NCBI GenBank assembly: GCA_015068555.1 | Contig: SVKI01000004.1 | Location: forward strand, 1-64,000 | DNA: 64,000 nt | Source: Oscillospiraceae bacterium | GTDB taxonomy: Bacteria; Bacillota; Clostridia; UBA1381; UBA9506 | Direction: 5' to 3' | Shown: positions 17,218 to 26,721 of the stretch, piece by piece | Position numbering within the stretch: the stretch's first letter is position 1 | How the letters are laid out: each line of letters begins with the position of its first letter | Position numbers and translations under genes: made by a program | The notes under the pieces: model-generated | Database searches by the model: none | What the model was told of the DNA's origin: nothing | What the model saw: the letters and a program-made list of their open reading frames with translations, nothing else

Positions 17218-18702
17218 ATGAAAAAATGTATCGCACTTATATTTTGCTTTCTCTTTCTGCTCATGCCTGTGCATGCAGAAGAAGGCTACGACCTAATCTA
17301 TCCCTACGAAAACGAAGTTGCCCGTGTTGTGCGCGACCAGAAATGGGGACTTATAAATGAATCAGGCGAAGAAGTTTTGACACCGTCCTGGTCGTATATT
17401 GGAGAACTTTGTGACGGGTTACGCCTTGTGATGAAGAATACGCTGTTTGGATATATCGATGTACAAAACAAAACTGTTATCACTCCTTCTTATCCACAAG
17501 CAGAACCCTTCGGCGAAGGAGTCGCCTGCGTAAAAAACGAGGAAGGACTGTGGGGATTTATTGATAGAGCCGGAAATACGGTGATTCCTTTTACATATGA
17601 ACTTGCAAACAGCTTTTCCGATTCCTTGGCGCTTGTGAAACAAGACGGGCTATACGGTTATATCAACGCACAAAACGAACTGATGGTGCCTTGTATATAT
17701 GAAGAAGCCTATCCTTTCAGCGAAGGCCTTGCCTGCGTAAAAGCAGACGGATTATATGGTTATATTGACAATTCCGGCAGTTTTATCATCGCGCCGCAGT
17801 TTTCTTTAGCCTTTGACTTTGCTGAAGGTGGTGCCGTCGTGAAAACAGACACCGGTTACGGCCTCATTGATTCTTCCGGCACCTTTCTGATTGCACCTTC
17901 CGTTGAGCACGCATCTCCCTTTTTAGAAGGCGGCTTGCTCAAGGTGAAAAAAGGTAGTAAAATGGCATTGATGGACACACTCAGCACGCTCCGCACCGAC
18001 TATCTGTACGAAGATATCGGCACCTTTGGAGAGGGACTGTTTCCCGCCAAGGTAAACGGTGCCTATGGCTACATAAATGGAGAGGGTAAGACTGTTATCC
18101 CCCACGAATGGGACACCGCCGGTGCTTTTTCAGAAGGTTTGGCTCCCGTTTCAAAGTGCGGTTTTTACGGCTATATCAATCAGGACGGCCAACCCGTCAC
18201 CGAGTTTATTTACGCCGATGCACTCACCGTAAAAAACGGCTTAGGGGCCATGCAGACCCTTGATGGAAAATGGACTTTCATATCCGTTTCGGCTGATTCA
18301 GCCCCTGTCAAAACAGAGTCCACACAGATGCTTCTGCTGCAAATCGGCAACCCGCACCTGATGATACAGGATACAAAGATAGAACTCGAAGCACCGCCCG
18401 TTTTAGAAAACGGATATACCCTGCTTCCCATCCGCGCGGTTATCGAAGCTTTAGGCGGTACGGTTGGCTGGAATGAACAGGAGGAAAAAATCAGCCTGTC
18501 ATTAAAAAACGATTCCGTCGTTTTGCGTCTTGGCGAAAAGGGCGCGGTAGTCAACGGAAAAATGACGCTGATGGATATTGCACCCACGATCGTAAACGGT
18601 CGTACAATGGTTCCCTTGCGCTTTATATTAGAGTCATTTAACTGTACAATAAACTGGAATTCAGGCACGCAGGAGATACTAATATTTCGCGCGGATTCTT
18701 GA
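17218..18702 (+). CDS. Secreted WG-repeat protein with copper amine oxidase N-like domain
   Basis: 494 residues from ATG 17218 (AAGGAG 12 bases upstream). The N-terminus MKKCIALIFCFLFLLMPVHA is a clear signal peptide with an AxA-type cleavage site. Residues about 25-365 are roughly ten WG-type repeats (KWGLI, LFGYI, LWGFI, LYGYI, GYGLI, AYGYI, FYGYI), two of them degenerate. Residues about 390-490 are a Cu_amine_oxidN1-like domain (GYTLLPIRAVIEALGGTVGWN, GRTMVPLRFILESF), which in Clostridia is a wall- or protein-associated module, not an oxidase. The function is unknown; binding at the cell surface is an inference. Confidence 0.88.
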   Translation: MKKCIALIFCFLFLLMPVHAEEGYDLIYPYENEVARVVRDQKWGLINESGEEVLTPSWSYIGELCDGLRLVMKNTLFGYIDVQNKTVITPSYPQAEPFGEGVACVKNEEGLWGFIDRAGNTVIPFTYELANSFSDSLALVKQDGLYGYINAQNELMVPCIYEEAYPFSEGLACVKADGLYGYIDNSGSFIIAPQFSLAFDFAEGGAVVKTDTGYGLIDSSGTFLIAPSVEHASPFLEGGLLKVKKGSKMALMDTLSTLRTDYLYEDIGTFGEGLFPAKVNGAYGYINGEGKTVIPHEWDTAGAFSEGLAPVSKCGFYGYINQDGQPVTEFIYADALTVKNGLGAMQTLDGKWTFISVSADSAPVKTESTQMLLLQIGNPHLMIQDTKIELEAPPVLENGYTLLPIRAVIEALGGTVGWNEQEEKISLSLKNDSVVLRLGEKGAVVNGKMTLMDIAPTIVNGRTMVPLRFILESFNCTINWNSGTQEILIFRADS

Positions 18703-18727
18703 CAGAAACGCCAAAAGAAGATATACT
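18699..18727 (+). promoter_or_regulatory. Promoter of galE
   Basis: TTGACA, 17-base spacer, TATACT: a near-perfect housekeeping promoter whose -35 overlaps the stop codon of the WG-repeat gene. galE therefore has its own strong start. Confidence 0.88.
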
Positions 18728-18782
18728 AATAAAGTAACGATATTAACGCATATAAAAGCAACCCGGAAAGGAATGGTAAGTT

Positions 18783-19790
18783 ATGACAGTTTTGGTAACC
18801 GGCGGCGCCGGTTTTATAGGTTCTCACACCTGCGTTGAACTGCTTGAAAGCGGTTACGAACTTGTGATCATGGATAATTTTTGCAATTCAAAGCCTGAAG
18901 CTTTAAATCGCATTAAGCAAATTACCGGTCGTGATTTCAAATTTTACCAAGCCGACCTTTTAGATGAAGAAGCAACCGAACGTATTTTTAAAGAAAACAA
19001 TATTGATGCCGTGATTCATTTTGCCGGACTTAAAGCCGTTGGTGAATCCGTAGCGAAACCGCTTTGGTATTATCACAACAATATAACCGGCACCTTGATT
19101 TTATGTCGACTCATGCAACAGTATGGCGTAAAGAAGCTGGTGTTTAGCTCTTCTGCAACAGTTTACGGGAATCCTGCTTCTGTGCCCATTAACGAGGACT
19201 TTCCGCTTTCAACCACCAATCCATACGGTAGCACAAAGCTCATGATTGAGAACATTTTGCGCGACCTTTGTGTACCCGATAATGAGTGGAGTATCGCTCT
19301 CCTTCGTTACTTCAACCCTATCGGTGCCCATGAATCCGGCTTAATCGGCGAAGACCCCAACGGCATTCCCAATAACCTGATGCCCTATATCACACAGGTA
19401 GCCGCCGGAAAACTTGAAAAACTCAGCGTATTCGGTGATGATTACCCCACGCCCGATGGTACCGGTGTTCGCGACTATATCCACGTGGTAGATTTAGCCC
19501 GCGGACATCTAAAAGCCTTAGAGCGCGTTATGACCACTACCGGTGCAGATGCCTATAACCTGGGCACGGGTCACGGCTACAGCGTTTTAGATATGGTGAA
19601 AACCTTCTCAAAGGTTAACGGCGTCGAGGTTCCCTATACAATCGCACCGCGCCGCCCGGGCGACATTCCCCAGTGTTATGCAAACCCAGATAAAGCCAAA
19701 AAACTATTGGGCTGGGAAGCCTGCTATGACCTGAACAAAATGTGTCAGGATGCATGGAACTTTATGGTAAAGAATCCACAGGGATTATAA
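18783..19790 (+). CDS. galE: UDP-glucose 4-epimerase
   Basis: Extended SDR enzyme that interconverts UDP-glucose and UDP-galactose (Leloir pathway, wall and exopolysaccharide precursors). NAD-binding GGAGFIGSHT is at residue 7. Catalytic SSSATVYG and YGSTKLMIE (YxxxK) lie near 122 and 147, and ALLRYFNPIGAHESG near 175 is typical for GalE. 335 residues, usual length. A GGAAAGGA-type site precedes the ATG. Monocistronic between its own promoter and a perfect terminator. Confidence 0.95.
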   Translation: MTVLVTGGAGFIGSHTCVELLESGYELVIMDNFCNSKPEALNRIKQITGRDFKFYQADLLDEEATERIFKENNIDAVIHFAGLKAVGESVAKPLWYYHNNITGTLILCRLMQQYGVKKLVFSSSATVYGNPASVPINEDFPLSTTNPYGSTKLMIENILRDLCVPDNEWSIALLRYFNPIGAHESGLIGEDPNGIPNNLMPYITQVAAGKLEKLSVFGDDYPTPDGTGVRDYIHVVDLARGHLKALERVMTTTGADAYNLGTGHGYSVLDMVKTFSKVNGVEVPYTIAPRRPGDIPQCYANPDKAKKLLGWEACYDLNKMCQDAWNFMVKNPQGL

Positions 19791-19800
19791 TATAAAAGCA

Positions 19801-19836
19801 AATAAGGCACTGTAGCGCTTGCTACAGTGCCTTATT
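19801..19836. terminator. Bidirectional terminator after galE
   Basis: Perfect 16-bp stem AATAAGGCACTGTAGC / GCTACAGTGCCTTATT with a GCTT loop, between converging galE and an oxidoreductase gene. It shares the TGTAGC...GCTACA core with other terminators in the window. Confidence 0.92.
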
Positions 19837-19847
19837 GTTATGTATCA

Positions 19848-20849
19848 TTACAGGGTAACAACTTCGCCGGTTTCTGCAGACTTCATTTCTGCAAATACCA
19901 TTTCGATAGATTGTTTTGTGCTTTCCATAGGTACAATATCATTTAACTTGCCTTCCTTAATGCACTGAATGAAGTATCTAACTTCATCTCTGTACATATC
20001 GCGATCACCACGTTCAAATTCCTGTGCTTCGCCATCTTCGGGGCAGATCTTCGGACCTTTTTCACCGGGCATGATAACAGCTTTTTCAAATATAGCCATA
20101 TAAGTAGGTCTGAAACCATATGATACGGGCAGGCTCCAGTCACCGATAGCGTGAACAATAGGACCGTCTTTGTAGATATACTGTGTTGAAATCATATCAA
20201 AACCGGAGGTCTTATGATAAGCATCGGATTTAATAGCATCCGGACGACCGAGCAGGTAGTTAGTAAAGTCAACATCATGTACATGCAAATCTAAAGCAGC
20301 ACCGCCGCTTCTTTCAAAGTTCATGTACCAGTTTTCCCATGCCCAGATAGGTGCATAGCTGTAACGGTATAATTCCAAACGAATCAGTTTGCCGTACTTG
20401 CCGGATTCATAAGCTTCTTTGATCATGCCGTAACCATAGTCAAAACGCAGGCACTGACCGATAGACAAGAGCTTGTTATTGCGAATGGCTGCATCAATCA
20501 TGTTCTGACAAGCTTCCGGTGTTCTTGCCATGGGCTTTTCACAGAATACATGAAGGCCCTTATCAAGAGCCATAACCGTATACTTTTCATGCAGGAAGGT
20601 CGGCAAAGCAATAATAACGAAATCGAGCTCTTCTTTGTTCAGCATTTCTTCTGCATCTGTATACAGATTGTAATTAGAGATATCAATAGTCTGACCGGCA
20701 CCTAAGTTGGTAGCAGTTGCTTTTGTAAACTGTTCTTCGTTTACATCACAAAGTGCAACCATTTCAACATCGTCCATCAAGGCAACTCTTGCCAGGTGAC
20801 CTTTACCCAAACCACCACAACCGATTAAAGCACATTTTAATTTTGACAT
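19848..20849 (-). CDS. Gfo/Idh/MocA-family oxidoreductase
   Basis: NAD(P)-dependent sugar or cyclitol oxidoreductase family. 333 residues: Rossmann domain with IGCGGLGKGH near 10, the catalytic EKP motif intact (FCEKPMARTPE near 93), and the C-terminal domain with HVHDVDFTNYLLG supplying the conserved Asp-His pair (inositol 2-dehydrogenase-like pattern). The track start is 8 codons too long; AAGGAG lies 9 bases before ATG 20849. It has its own promoter with operator-like dyads. The substrate cannot be read from the sequence. It differs from the second Gfo/Idh gene at 31.1 kb, which lacks EKP. Confidence 0.9.
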   Translation of the reverse strand: MSKLKCALIGCGGLGKGHLARVALMDDVEMVALCDVNEEQFTKATATNLGAGQTIDISNYNLYTDAEEMLNKEELDFVIIALPTFLHEKYTVMALDKGLHVFCEKPMARTPEACQNMIDAAIRNNKLLSIGQCLRFDYGYGMIKEAYESGKYGKLIRLELYRYSYAPIWAWENWYMNFERSGGAALDLHVHDVDFTNYLLGRPDAIKSDAYHKTSGFDMISTQYIYKDGPIVHAIGDWSLPVSYGFRPTYMAIFEKAVIMPGEKGPKICPEDGEAQEFERGDRDMYRDEVRYFIQCIKEGKLNDIVPMESTKQSIEMVFAEMKSAETGEVVTL

Positions 20850-20906
20850 AATCATACACTCCTTATGCATCATAATTGCAAATGTTTCTTTGCCTTTGTT
20901 GCCCTA

Positions 20907-20971
20907 ATCATACAATAATTCTGCATTGAAAACAATGGATAATTGTTCGCAAAACGTGCATAATTGTGCAC
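20907..20971 (-). promoter_or_regulatory. Promoter and candidate operators of the Gfo/Idh gene
   Basis: Minus-strand TTGTTT (20930-20935), 17 bases, TATGAT (20907-20912). The -35 overlaps the inverted repeat AACAAT-5-ATTGTT (20931-20947). A second dyad GTGCATAATTGTGCAC lies at 20956-20971, and both contain ATAATTGT. This suggests a repressor or activator site. The rest of the 20874-21031 gap shows nothing else recognisable. Confidence 0.5.
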
Positions 20972-21031
20972 AGGAAAACAGAATTATTAAAATATAGATA
21001 AAAACATATACAAAAAAGTACAGATACACTC

Positions 21032-21060
21032 TTGATATTTTTCCGGGAACATGATATACT
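21032..21060 (+). promoter_or_regulatory. Promoter of the 6S RNA gene
   Basis: TTGATA, 17-base spacer, TATACT, placing transcription start near 21067, just before the 6S closing stem. Confidence 0.85.
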
Positions 21061-21066
21061 AATAAC

Positions 21067-21270
21067 AGATAAAAGATGACTTCCCTGCGGTGTTCGTGAT
21101 TTAGCGATTTTTATTTTACCAACACTTTCATGTAAGGGAATCCGGCTTCGTTTGTGGCGTATACGCCCCCCGTTTTACGGCCAGGGGACATATAAAGCAG
21201 GCGAGAGGTTACCCACCTGCTTATGCAGGTAAAAATTAATCCTACAACACGGCACAGCGGGGTCTACAAA
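21067..21270 (+). ncRNA. ssrS: 6S RNA
   Basis: 6S RNA mimics an open promoter and sequesters housekeeping RNA polymerase in stationary phase. The block contains the TTCCCTGCGGTGTTCG 5' motif, which recalls the CUGAGAUGUUCGC start region of E. coli 6S, and the 3' counterpart GGCACAGCGGGGTC that pairs with it to make the closing stem. The internal GAGAGGTTACCCACCTGC corresponds to the conserved 3' side. A perfect promoter precedes it and an intrinsic terminator follows. No ORF fits. Ends are estimated from promoter and terminator. Confidence 0.85.
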
Positions 21271-21275
21271 AGATA

Positions 21276-21309
21276 AAAGGGATGTTTTGCCAAGGCAAAA
21301 CATCCCTTT
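21276..21309 (+). terminator. Terminator of the 6S RNA gene
   Basis: Perfect 16-bp stem AAAGGGATGTTTTGCC / GGCAAAACATCCCTTT with an AA loop followed by ATTATAT. Confidence 0.88.
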
Positions 21310-21320
21310 ATTATATAACG

Positions 21321-21355
21321 AAAAGAGGCTGTAGCATTTTGCTACAGCCTCTTTT
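21321..21355 (-). terminator. Terminator of the E1/E2/E3 dehydrogenase operon
   Basis: Perfect 15-bp stem AAAAGAGGCTGTAGC / GCTACAGCCTCTTTT with a five-base loop, directly after the fused E1 stop. Confidence 0.9.
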
Positions 21356-21364
21356 ATATAGAAA

Positions 21365-23839
21365 TCAAACACCAAGCTTATTCTTTCTGATCTGTTCAGT
21401 TTCTGTAAAGTTGTTTTTAGCAACATAACCGGGCAGCGGCAGAATCTTCTCGTGAACTGCATCAATAATCCAATCCTTCTGCGGGAAGAATGCAGCATCC
21501 AGTTCATAGCAAGGAGTGATCCAGTTCTGTGCACCAACAACAACCGGCGGAGCATCCAGGTAATCAAATGCCATTTCGGTGATGTTCTGTGCAATTGTGT
21601 TAAGAGCAGAACCTCTGGTACAAGCATCACTTGCCAAAACAATTCTACCTGTCTTCTTAACAGATTCAAGAACCTTTTCATAGTTGAAGGGCACAATACT
21701 TCTTGCGTCGATCACTTCGCAAGAGATACCATACTTTTCTTCCAGTTCCTTAGCTGCATCCAAAGCACGGTACAGGGTGGCGCCGATGGTCAGGATGGTC
21801 AGGTCTTTACCTTCCTTCTTGATGTCAGGCTCACCGATAGGTACTTCGTAGTAACCTTCAGGAACACCACCTTCATGGAACTGTTCACCCACATCATAAA
21901 TTCTCTGACTTTCGAATACAACAACAGGGTCAGTACCGTTTAATGCAGAGTTCATGATACCCTTAGCGTCATACGGCGTTACAGGGAATACAACCTTCAG
22001 GCCGGGAACATGTGCACACATGCTGGTCCAGTCCTGAGAGTGCTGTGCACCATACTTAGAGCCAACCGATACACGAATGATAACGGGCATCTTCAGAACG
22101 CCGGCAGACATAGACTGCCATTTTGCCAGCTGGTTGAAGATTTCGTCACCACAGCAACCGATGAAGTCGCAGTACATAATTTCAGCGATTACGCGGCCAC
22201 CGCTCATAGCATAACCAACAGCAGAACCTGCAATGGCAGACTCAGAAATCGGAGAGTTGAAGAAACGATGGTACGGCAGAGATTCTGTCAGACCTTGGTA
22301 AACAGCGTAAGCGCCACCCCAGTCACGGTTATCTTCACCGTAAGCAACTAAAGTAGGATCTTCATAGAATTTATCGATGATTGCTTCAAACAGACCGTCA
22401 CGCAGCTGGTAAACCTTGTTTTTGGAAACCGGCTTGCCGTTCTTATCAAAACCGAATCTTTCCTTTTTAGCAATCTTCTGCACACGGGGATTCTCTTCCT
22501 TCGGAATGAGAACATCAGGTGTACGATCTTCCATCTTCTCAATTTTCTGGTTGGAGAACATCATATCAGCAATGATGTTGGGATTCTTGTCAAGATCCAT
22601 TCTGGGAGATACGTTATCGTCAATGGCAAGCTTAACGATCTTAACCATACGTTCTCTGATATCTTCACGCATAGCCGCAAAGTCATCAGATTTAGCGATT
22701 TTAGCATCAACCAGTTTCTTCTCGAAGTTAACCAGAACATCATGCTCTGCCCACTTGTCAACCTCTTCCTTGGTACGATAGGTAGATGCATCAGAGGGAG
22801 AGTGACCTGTCATTCTGTAGGTTACAGTATCAAGCAGAACAGGACCACCCTGTGTTTTGATGATATCGAGCTTTCTTCTCATTGCGTCGATAACAGCCAG
22901 CGGGTTATAACCGTCAATACGTTCAGCATGCAGCTGCGTCGGGCTTACGCCGGCACCAACACGAGCCAGGAAGTTATAAGCCATGGTTTCACCCATAGTC
23001 TGGCCACCCATGCCGTACAGGTTGTTAAAGAAGTTGAAGATGATGGGCAGGCCCTTATTGTAGCCTTCTTCCCACAGCTGTGTAATCTGGTCCATAGCAC
23101 CCATGTTCAGAGCTTCCCAAACAGGGCCGCGACCCATGGAAGCGTCACCCACGTTAGAGATAACAACGCCGTCTTTCTGGTTGATTCTCTTGAACATAGA
23201 AGCACCCATTGCAATCGTTGCACTACCACCAACAATAGCGTTGTTGGGGTAAATACCAAACGGCGTAAAGAAGGCATGCATGGAGCCGCCTAAGCCTTTG
23301 TTAAAGCCGGTTTCACGAGCAAAAATTTCAGCCAGTGCACCGTAAAGCAAAAAGTCGATAGCCAGGTCTTTTACATTACCCTTATCTTTTTCCTTGCCTT
23401 CAACCACTCTGTAGGTTGCGCCGTCGAAAAAGGTTTCCATATCTTCGATCAGTTCCTTGTCATCTAACTTGTGGATACAGGAAAGACCTTTTGCCAGGAT
23501 TTCACCATGGCTTCTGTGTGAACCAAAGATGAAGTCGTTTTTGTTGAGCAGATATGCCTGACCAACAGCAGAAGCTTCCTGACCTAAAGATAAGTGTGCA
23601 GGGCCGGGGTTGTTATACGCAATACCCTGGTATTCGCTCTTGGTTTTAATGTCGAGCAACATCTGTTCGAACTCACGAATGATTGCCATATCGCGGTAAA
23701 TACGCAGGAAATCATCTTTAGAGAAGTTGCTACTTTCTTCTTTAATGGTTTTGTTATACTGATTTACCGGAATCGGGTCAAATTCAATATAACCGCTTTT
23801 TCTAATCACGTCCGGATCCATAAATTGGGACTTCGGCAT
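21365..23839 (-). CDS. Fused alpha-beta E1 subunit of a 2-oxoacid/acyloin dehydrogenase complex
   Basis: Thiamine diphosphate-dependent E1, with the alpha and beta chains, normally separate, joined in one 824-residue protein. The alpha half (to about 470) has [27 protein letters not shown] and the ThDP/Mg motif GDASMGRG...NFFNN, with an unusual insertion ([12 protein letters not shown]) before LPIIFN. The beta half (from about 490) has [36 protein letters not shown] and [15 protein letters not shown]. The track start is 21 codons too long; AAAGGGTG points to ATG 23839. It is the last gene of an operon with E2, E3, SDR and zinc dehydrogenase. The substrate could be pyruvate, a branched oxoacid or an acyloin; sequence alone does not decide. 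Confidence 0.9.
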   Translation of the reverse strand: MPKSQFMDPDVIRKSGYIEFDPIPVNQYNKTIKEESSNFSKDDFLRIYRDMAIIREFEQMLLDIKTKSEYQGIAYNNPGPAHLSLGQEASAVGQAYLLNKNDFIFGSHRSHGEILAKGLSCIHKLDDKELIEDMETFFDGATYRVVEGKEKDKGNVKDLAIDFLLYGALAEIFARETGFNKGLGGSMHAFFTPFGIYPNNAIVGGSATIAMGASMFKRINQKDGVVISNVGDASMGRGPVWEALNMGAMDQITQLWEEGYNKGLPIIFNFFNNLYGMGGQTMGETMAYNFLARVGAGVSPTQLHAERIDGYNPLAVIDAMRRKLDIIKTQGGPVLLDTVTYRMTGHSPSDASTYRTKEEVDKWAEHDVLVNFEKKLVDAKIAKSDDFAAMREDIRERMVKIVKLAIDDNVSPRMDLDKNPNIIADMMFSNQKIEKMEDRTPDVLIPKEENPRVQKIAKKERFGFDKNGKPVSKNKVYQLRDGLFEAIIDKFYEDPTLVAYGEDNRDWGGAYAVYQGLTESLPYHRFFNSPISESAIAGSAVGYAMSGGRVIAEIMYCDFIGCCGDEIFNQLAKWQSMSAGVLKMPVIIRVSVGSKYGAQHSQDWTSMCAHVPGLKVVFPVTPYDAKGIMNSALNGTDPVVVFESQRIYDVGEQFHEGGVPEGYYEVPIGEPDIKKEGKDLTILTIGATLYRALDAAKELEEKYGISCEVIDARSIVPFNYEKVLESVKKTGRIVLASDACTRGSALNTIAQNITEMAFDYLDAPPVVVGAQNWITPCYELDAAFFPQKDWIIDAVHEKILPLPGYVAKNNFTETEQIRKNKLGV

Positions 23840-23871
23840 AATAAACACCCTTTCTTTTAATTCTTTTTTGA

Positions 23872-23901
23872 TGCGTAAGAACCGATACCGGTTCCTACGC
23901 A
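23872..23901 (-). other. Intercistronic hairpin between E3 and E1
   Basis: TGCGTA-A-GAACCG / CGGTTC-C-TACGCA, 12 bp with one mismatch and a four-base loop, no U-run. Possibly an mRNA processing or stability element. Confidence 0.5.
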
Positions 23902-23931
23902 CTTATTTTGTATCCGTTGTTCACGGAAAGC

Positions 23932-25296
23932 TTACAGTTGGAAAATACCTTCACGAACAATTTCGCAAACGGTAGGATGCGGGAATACGATTTCTTTAAT
24001 ATCGTCAATGCGCATTTCGGTTTCAATCATGATACCGGCGGAAACGATGATTTCAGAAGCGTAGTTACCCAGAATCTGGCAACCAACCATGCGGCGGGTT
24101 TTCTTGTCAACCAGCACTTTGCAGATACCGTTGCCGCCTTCGTTTTCAGCCACATAACGGCCACTGTAGTTCATGGTGATGTTAGCCACTTCCACATCAA
24201 GACCTTTAGCTTTTGCAGTTTCTTCGGTTTCACCTACACTACCCACTTCAGGATTGGTGTAAATAACAGAAGGAATTGCATCGTAGCGCATAATGTCTTT
24301 CTTGCCGAGGATGTTGTTAACAGCAACCTCTGCTTCACGGTAAGCGGTATGTGCCAGCATGGAACGACCGTTAACATCACCAACAGCATATACATTGGGG
24401 ATGTTGGTCTTCATGAATCTATCAGTTACAATAGCACCGCGTTCGGTCAGAACACCTAAAGATTCAAGGCCAATGCCCTGTGTTACGGCACGGCGACCGA
24501 TGGAGAGCAATACCTTATCAGCATGTACTTCTTCCACCTTGCCATCCTTTTCATACACAACGGCATCTTTCTTAACCTCGGTTACTTTAGCGCCGAGTTT
24601 GAAGGTAATGCCCTTCTTTTCATAATTCTTCATCAGAATTTTAGAAACTTCAGCATCGGTCGGGCCGGCAATTTTATCCAGCATTTCAATAACGGTTACT
24701 TTAGAACCGGCAGAATTGAAATAAGAAGCCATTTCAAGACCGATTACACCGCCGCCAACGATAACCAGTTCAGCGGGTACTTCGGGAATATCTAAAATTT
24801 CACGGTTGGTTAACACGGTACCGCCTTCAAAGTTTTCTTTAACACCGGGAATCGGGGGCATAACGGGCATAGAACCGGTTGCAACAATCAGGCGATTGCC
24901 GGTGTACTTTTCTTCGCCAACCTTAACCACAATTTCGTTGCCTTCTTTGCCGCAGATAACGCCTTCACCTTCAACAACGGTAACCTTGTTTGCCTTCATC
25001 TGAGCACGGATACCGGAAACCAAGGTGTTAACAACTTTTTTCTTACGCTCGATAACCTGTGCATGGTCAAATTTAACACCTTCACAGGTTACGCCGTAAT
25101 GATCAGAAAAACGAGCATAATCATAGATTTTTGCAGAGTATAACAGTGCTTTGGAAGGAACGCAACCTTCATTCAGGCAAACGCCGCCCAAATTGCGTTT
25201 TTCAATAAGCAGGGTGGAAAGTCCGGCATGTCCGGCGCGTTCAGCTGCCAGATAACCGCCGGGGCCGCCGCCCAATACGATTAGATCATAAGCCAT
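23932..25296 (-). CDS. lpdA: Dihydrolipoyl dehydrogenase (E3)
   Basis: Reoxidises the E2 lipoyl group, passing electrons through FAD to NAD+. 454 residues: FAD-binding GGGPGGYLAAE at 9, redox-active disulfide GGVCLNEGCVPSK near 37, NAD-binding IVGGGVIGLEMA near 175, and the C-terminal catalytic His-Glu in FPHPTVCEIV. No N-terminal lipoyl domain is fused, unlike some Firmicutes E3 proteins. AGAAGG precedes the ATG. It lies 48 bases after E2 and about 90 before E1. Confidence 0.96.
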   Translation of the reverse strand: MAYDLIVLGGGPGGYLAAERAGHAGLSTLLIEKRNLGGVCLNEGCVPSKALLYSAKIYDYARFSDHYGVTCEGVKFDHAQVIERKKKVVNTLVSGIRAQMKANKVTVVEGEGVICGKEGNEIVVKVGEEKYTGNRLIVATGSMPVMPPIPGVKENFEGGTVLTNREILDIPEVPAELVIVGGGVIGLEMASYFNSAGSKVTVIEMLDKIAGPTDAEVSKILMKNYEKKGITFKLGAKVTEVKKDAVVYEKDGKVEEVHADKVLLSIGRRAVTQGIGLESLGVLTERGAIVTDRFMKTNIPNVYAVGDVNGRSMLAHTAYREAEVAVNNILGKKDIMRYDAIPSVIYTNPEVGSVGETEETAKAKGLDVEVANITMNYSGRYVAENEGGNGICKVLVDKKTRRMVGCQILGNYASEIIVSAGIMIETEMRIDDIKEIVFPHPTVCEIVREGIFQL

Positions 25297-25344
25297 AGTT
25301 AAGCCTTCTTTCTTTAATTTCTACTCTATGTAAGAGCAGGTTCA

Positions 25345-26685
25345 TTATTTAGCCAGCAGAACGCTGAAGTTTTCCAGGTTTGCTTTCAGTTCTTGCAGGA
25401 ACTTAGCAGCAGGTGCACCGTCAACAGCTCTGTGGTCAAAGGTTAAGGAAAGACCCATAGCCGGATAGTACACGATTTCGCCGTTCACTTCTTTTGCACG
25501 CTGAACGATGGTGTCAACACCTAAGATACCGGTCTGCGGTGCATTTAACACCGGTGTAAAGGATTCAATACCAAAAGAGCCCAAGTTGGTAACGGTAAAG
25601 CTACCGCCATTAAGTAAGTCGGGGCTGATGGTACCGCCCTGGCAAGCGCCGGCCAGTTCCTTGGTTTCTGCACTGATTTCAGCCAAAGACTTCAGTTCTG
25701 CACAGAAGATATTGGGAACCATAAGACCTCTCGGTGTATCCACAGCAACACCCAGGTTTACATGGTTAAAGATACGCATTTTGTCATCAATCATGTTCGC
25801 ATTCAGATCCTTGTGGTTAAGCAGAGTTCTGGAAACAGCGTACAGAACGATGTCGTTTAAAGTAATGTTGCCGAGGCCAAGCTTTTCTGCATTGGCTTTG
25901 AGCTTTTTGCGGTATGCCATAATCTCGGTCGCATCGAAGCTGGTGTTTAAGGTCAGCTGTGCGGTAGAAGACAGAGAGTTGTGCATAGCCTTGGAAATAA
26001 CTTTTCTGATATTGGTCAGCGGAACATCGGTGTAAGCTACGCCTTCTTCTGCCTGCATAGCTTCCTGAACAGCCTGTGCAACGGGCTTCTTTAAGTCGCC
26101 GGTTGTCACTCTGCCACCAATGCCGGTGCCTTCAAATTTAGCATCGCTGCTTGCGCCTTCTGCTGCAGCTGCCTTTGTGAAGGCTACGCCGCTCTGAGCC
26201 AAAGCTTCCACATCGCGTTCAATCACTCTGCCGTTGGGGCCGGAGCCTTCAGCAAAGCGAACATCAACGCCCAGCTTATCAGCATGATTTTTAGCACGGG
26301 GAGAAATGAAAACATTCTCTTTAGCCGTGTCAGATACTTTGATAACCGGTGCTGCTTCTACAGCCGCTGCGGCCGGAGCAGCTTCTGCCGGAGCTTCTGC
26401 TGCGGCTTCTTCTGCACCATCAGGACGGAAAGCAGAAGTATCTTCACCTTCATCACCGATTACACAAACGTTGAGCAAACATTCTACATCGTCGCCTTCT
26501 TCAAAGAAAACGTCAATCAAGGTACCTGCTACGGTTGCTTCTTCATCGAAGGTTGCCTTGTCGGTTTCATAGGTAAACAGTTGATCGCCAACTTCTACCT
26601 TATCGCCTTTTTGCTTATGCCACTTTGCAATGATACAGCTCTCAACGGACTGACCCTGTCTGGGCATAATTACTGGTGTTGCCAT
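25345..26685 (-). CDS. Dihydrolipoamide acyltransferase (E2)
   Basis: Core of the dehydrogenase complex. Residues 1-78 are a lipoyl domain with the modified lysine in YETDKATFDEEA. An Ala/Glu/Pro-rich linker follows, then a peripheral-subunit-binding domain (ISPRAKNHADKLGVDV...GRVIERDVEAL). Next is a second, abbreviated binding-domain-like segment (GTGIGGRVTTGDLKK). The catalytic domain runs from about 215 and ends with LSLTFDHRAVDGAPAA, the HxxxDG acyltransferase motif. 446 residues; AAAGGAGAGG before the ATG. The acyl group cannot be assigned. Confidence 0.93.
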   Translation of the reverse strand: MATPVIMPRQGQSVESCIIAKWHKQKGDKVEVGDQLFTYETDKATFDEEATVAGTLIDVFFEEGDDVECLLNVCVIGDEGEDTSAFRPDGAEEAAAEAPAEAAPAAAAVEAAPVIKVSDTAKENVFISPRAKNHADKLGVDVRFAEGSGPNGRVIERDVEALAQSGVAFTKAAAAEGASSDAKFEGTGIGGRVTTGDLKKPVAQAVQEAMQAEEGVAYTDVPLTNIRKVISKAMHNSLSSTAQLTLNTSFDATEIMAYRKKLKANAEKLGLGNITLNDIVLYAVSRTLLNHKDLNANMIDDKMRIFNHVNLGVAVDTPRGLMVPNIFCAELKSLAEISAETKELAGACQGGTISPDLLNGGSFTVTNLGSFGIESFTPVLNAPQTGILGVDTIVQRAKEVNGEIVYYPAMGLSLTFDHRAVDGAPAAKFLQELKANLENFSVLLAK

Positions 26686-26721
26686 AAAATCCTCTCCTTT
26701 TATAAAATTGAGTTTAGTAAA

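Noticed and set aside
21175-21696. Minus-strand ORF of 173 codons
   Set aside because: It spans the 6S RNA gene, two terminators and the end of E1 out of frame, with low-complexity translation; a shadow.
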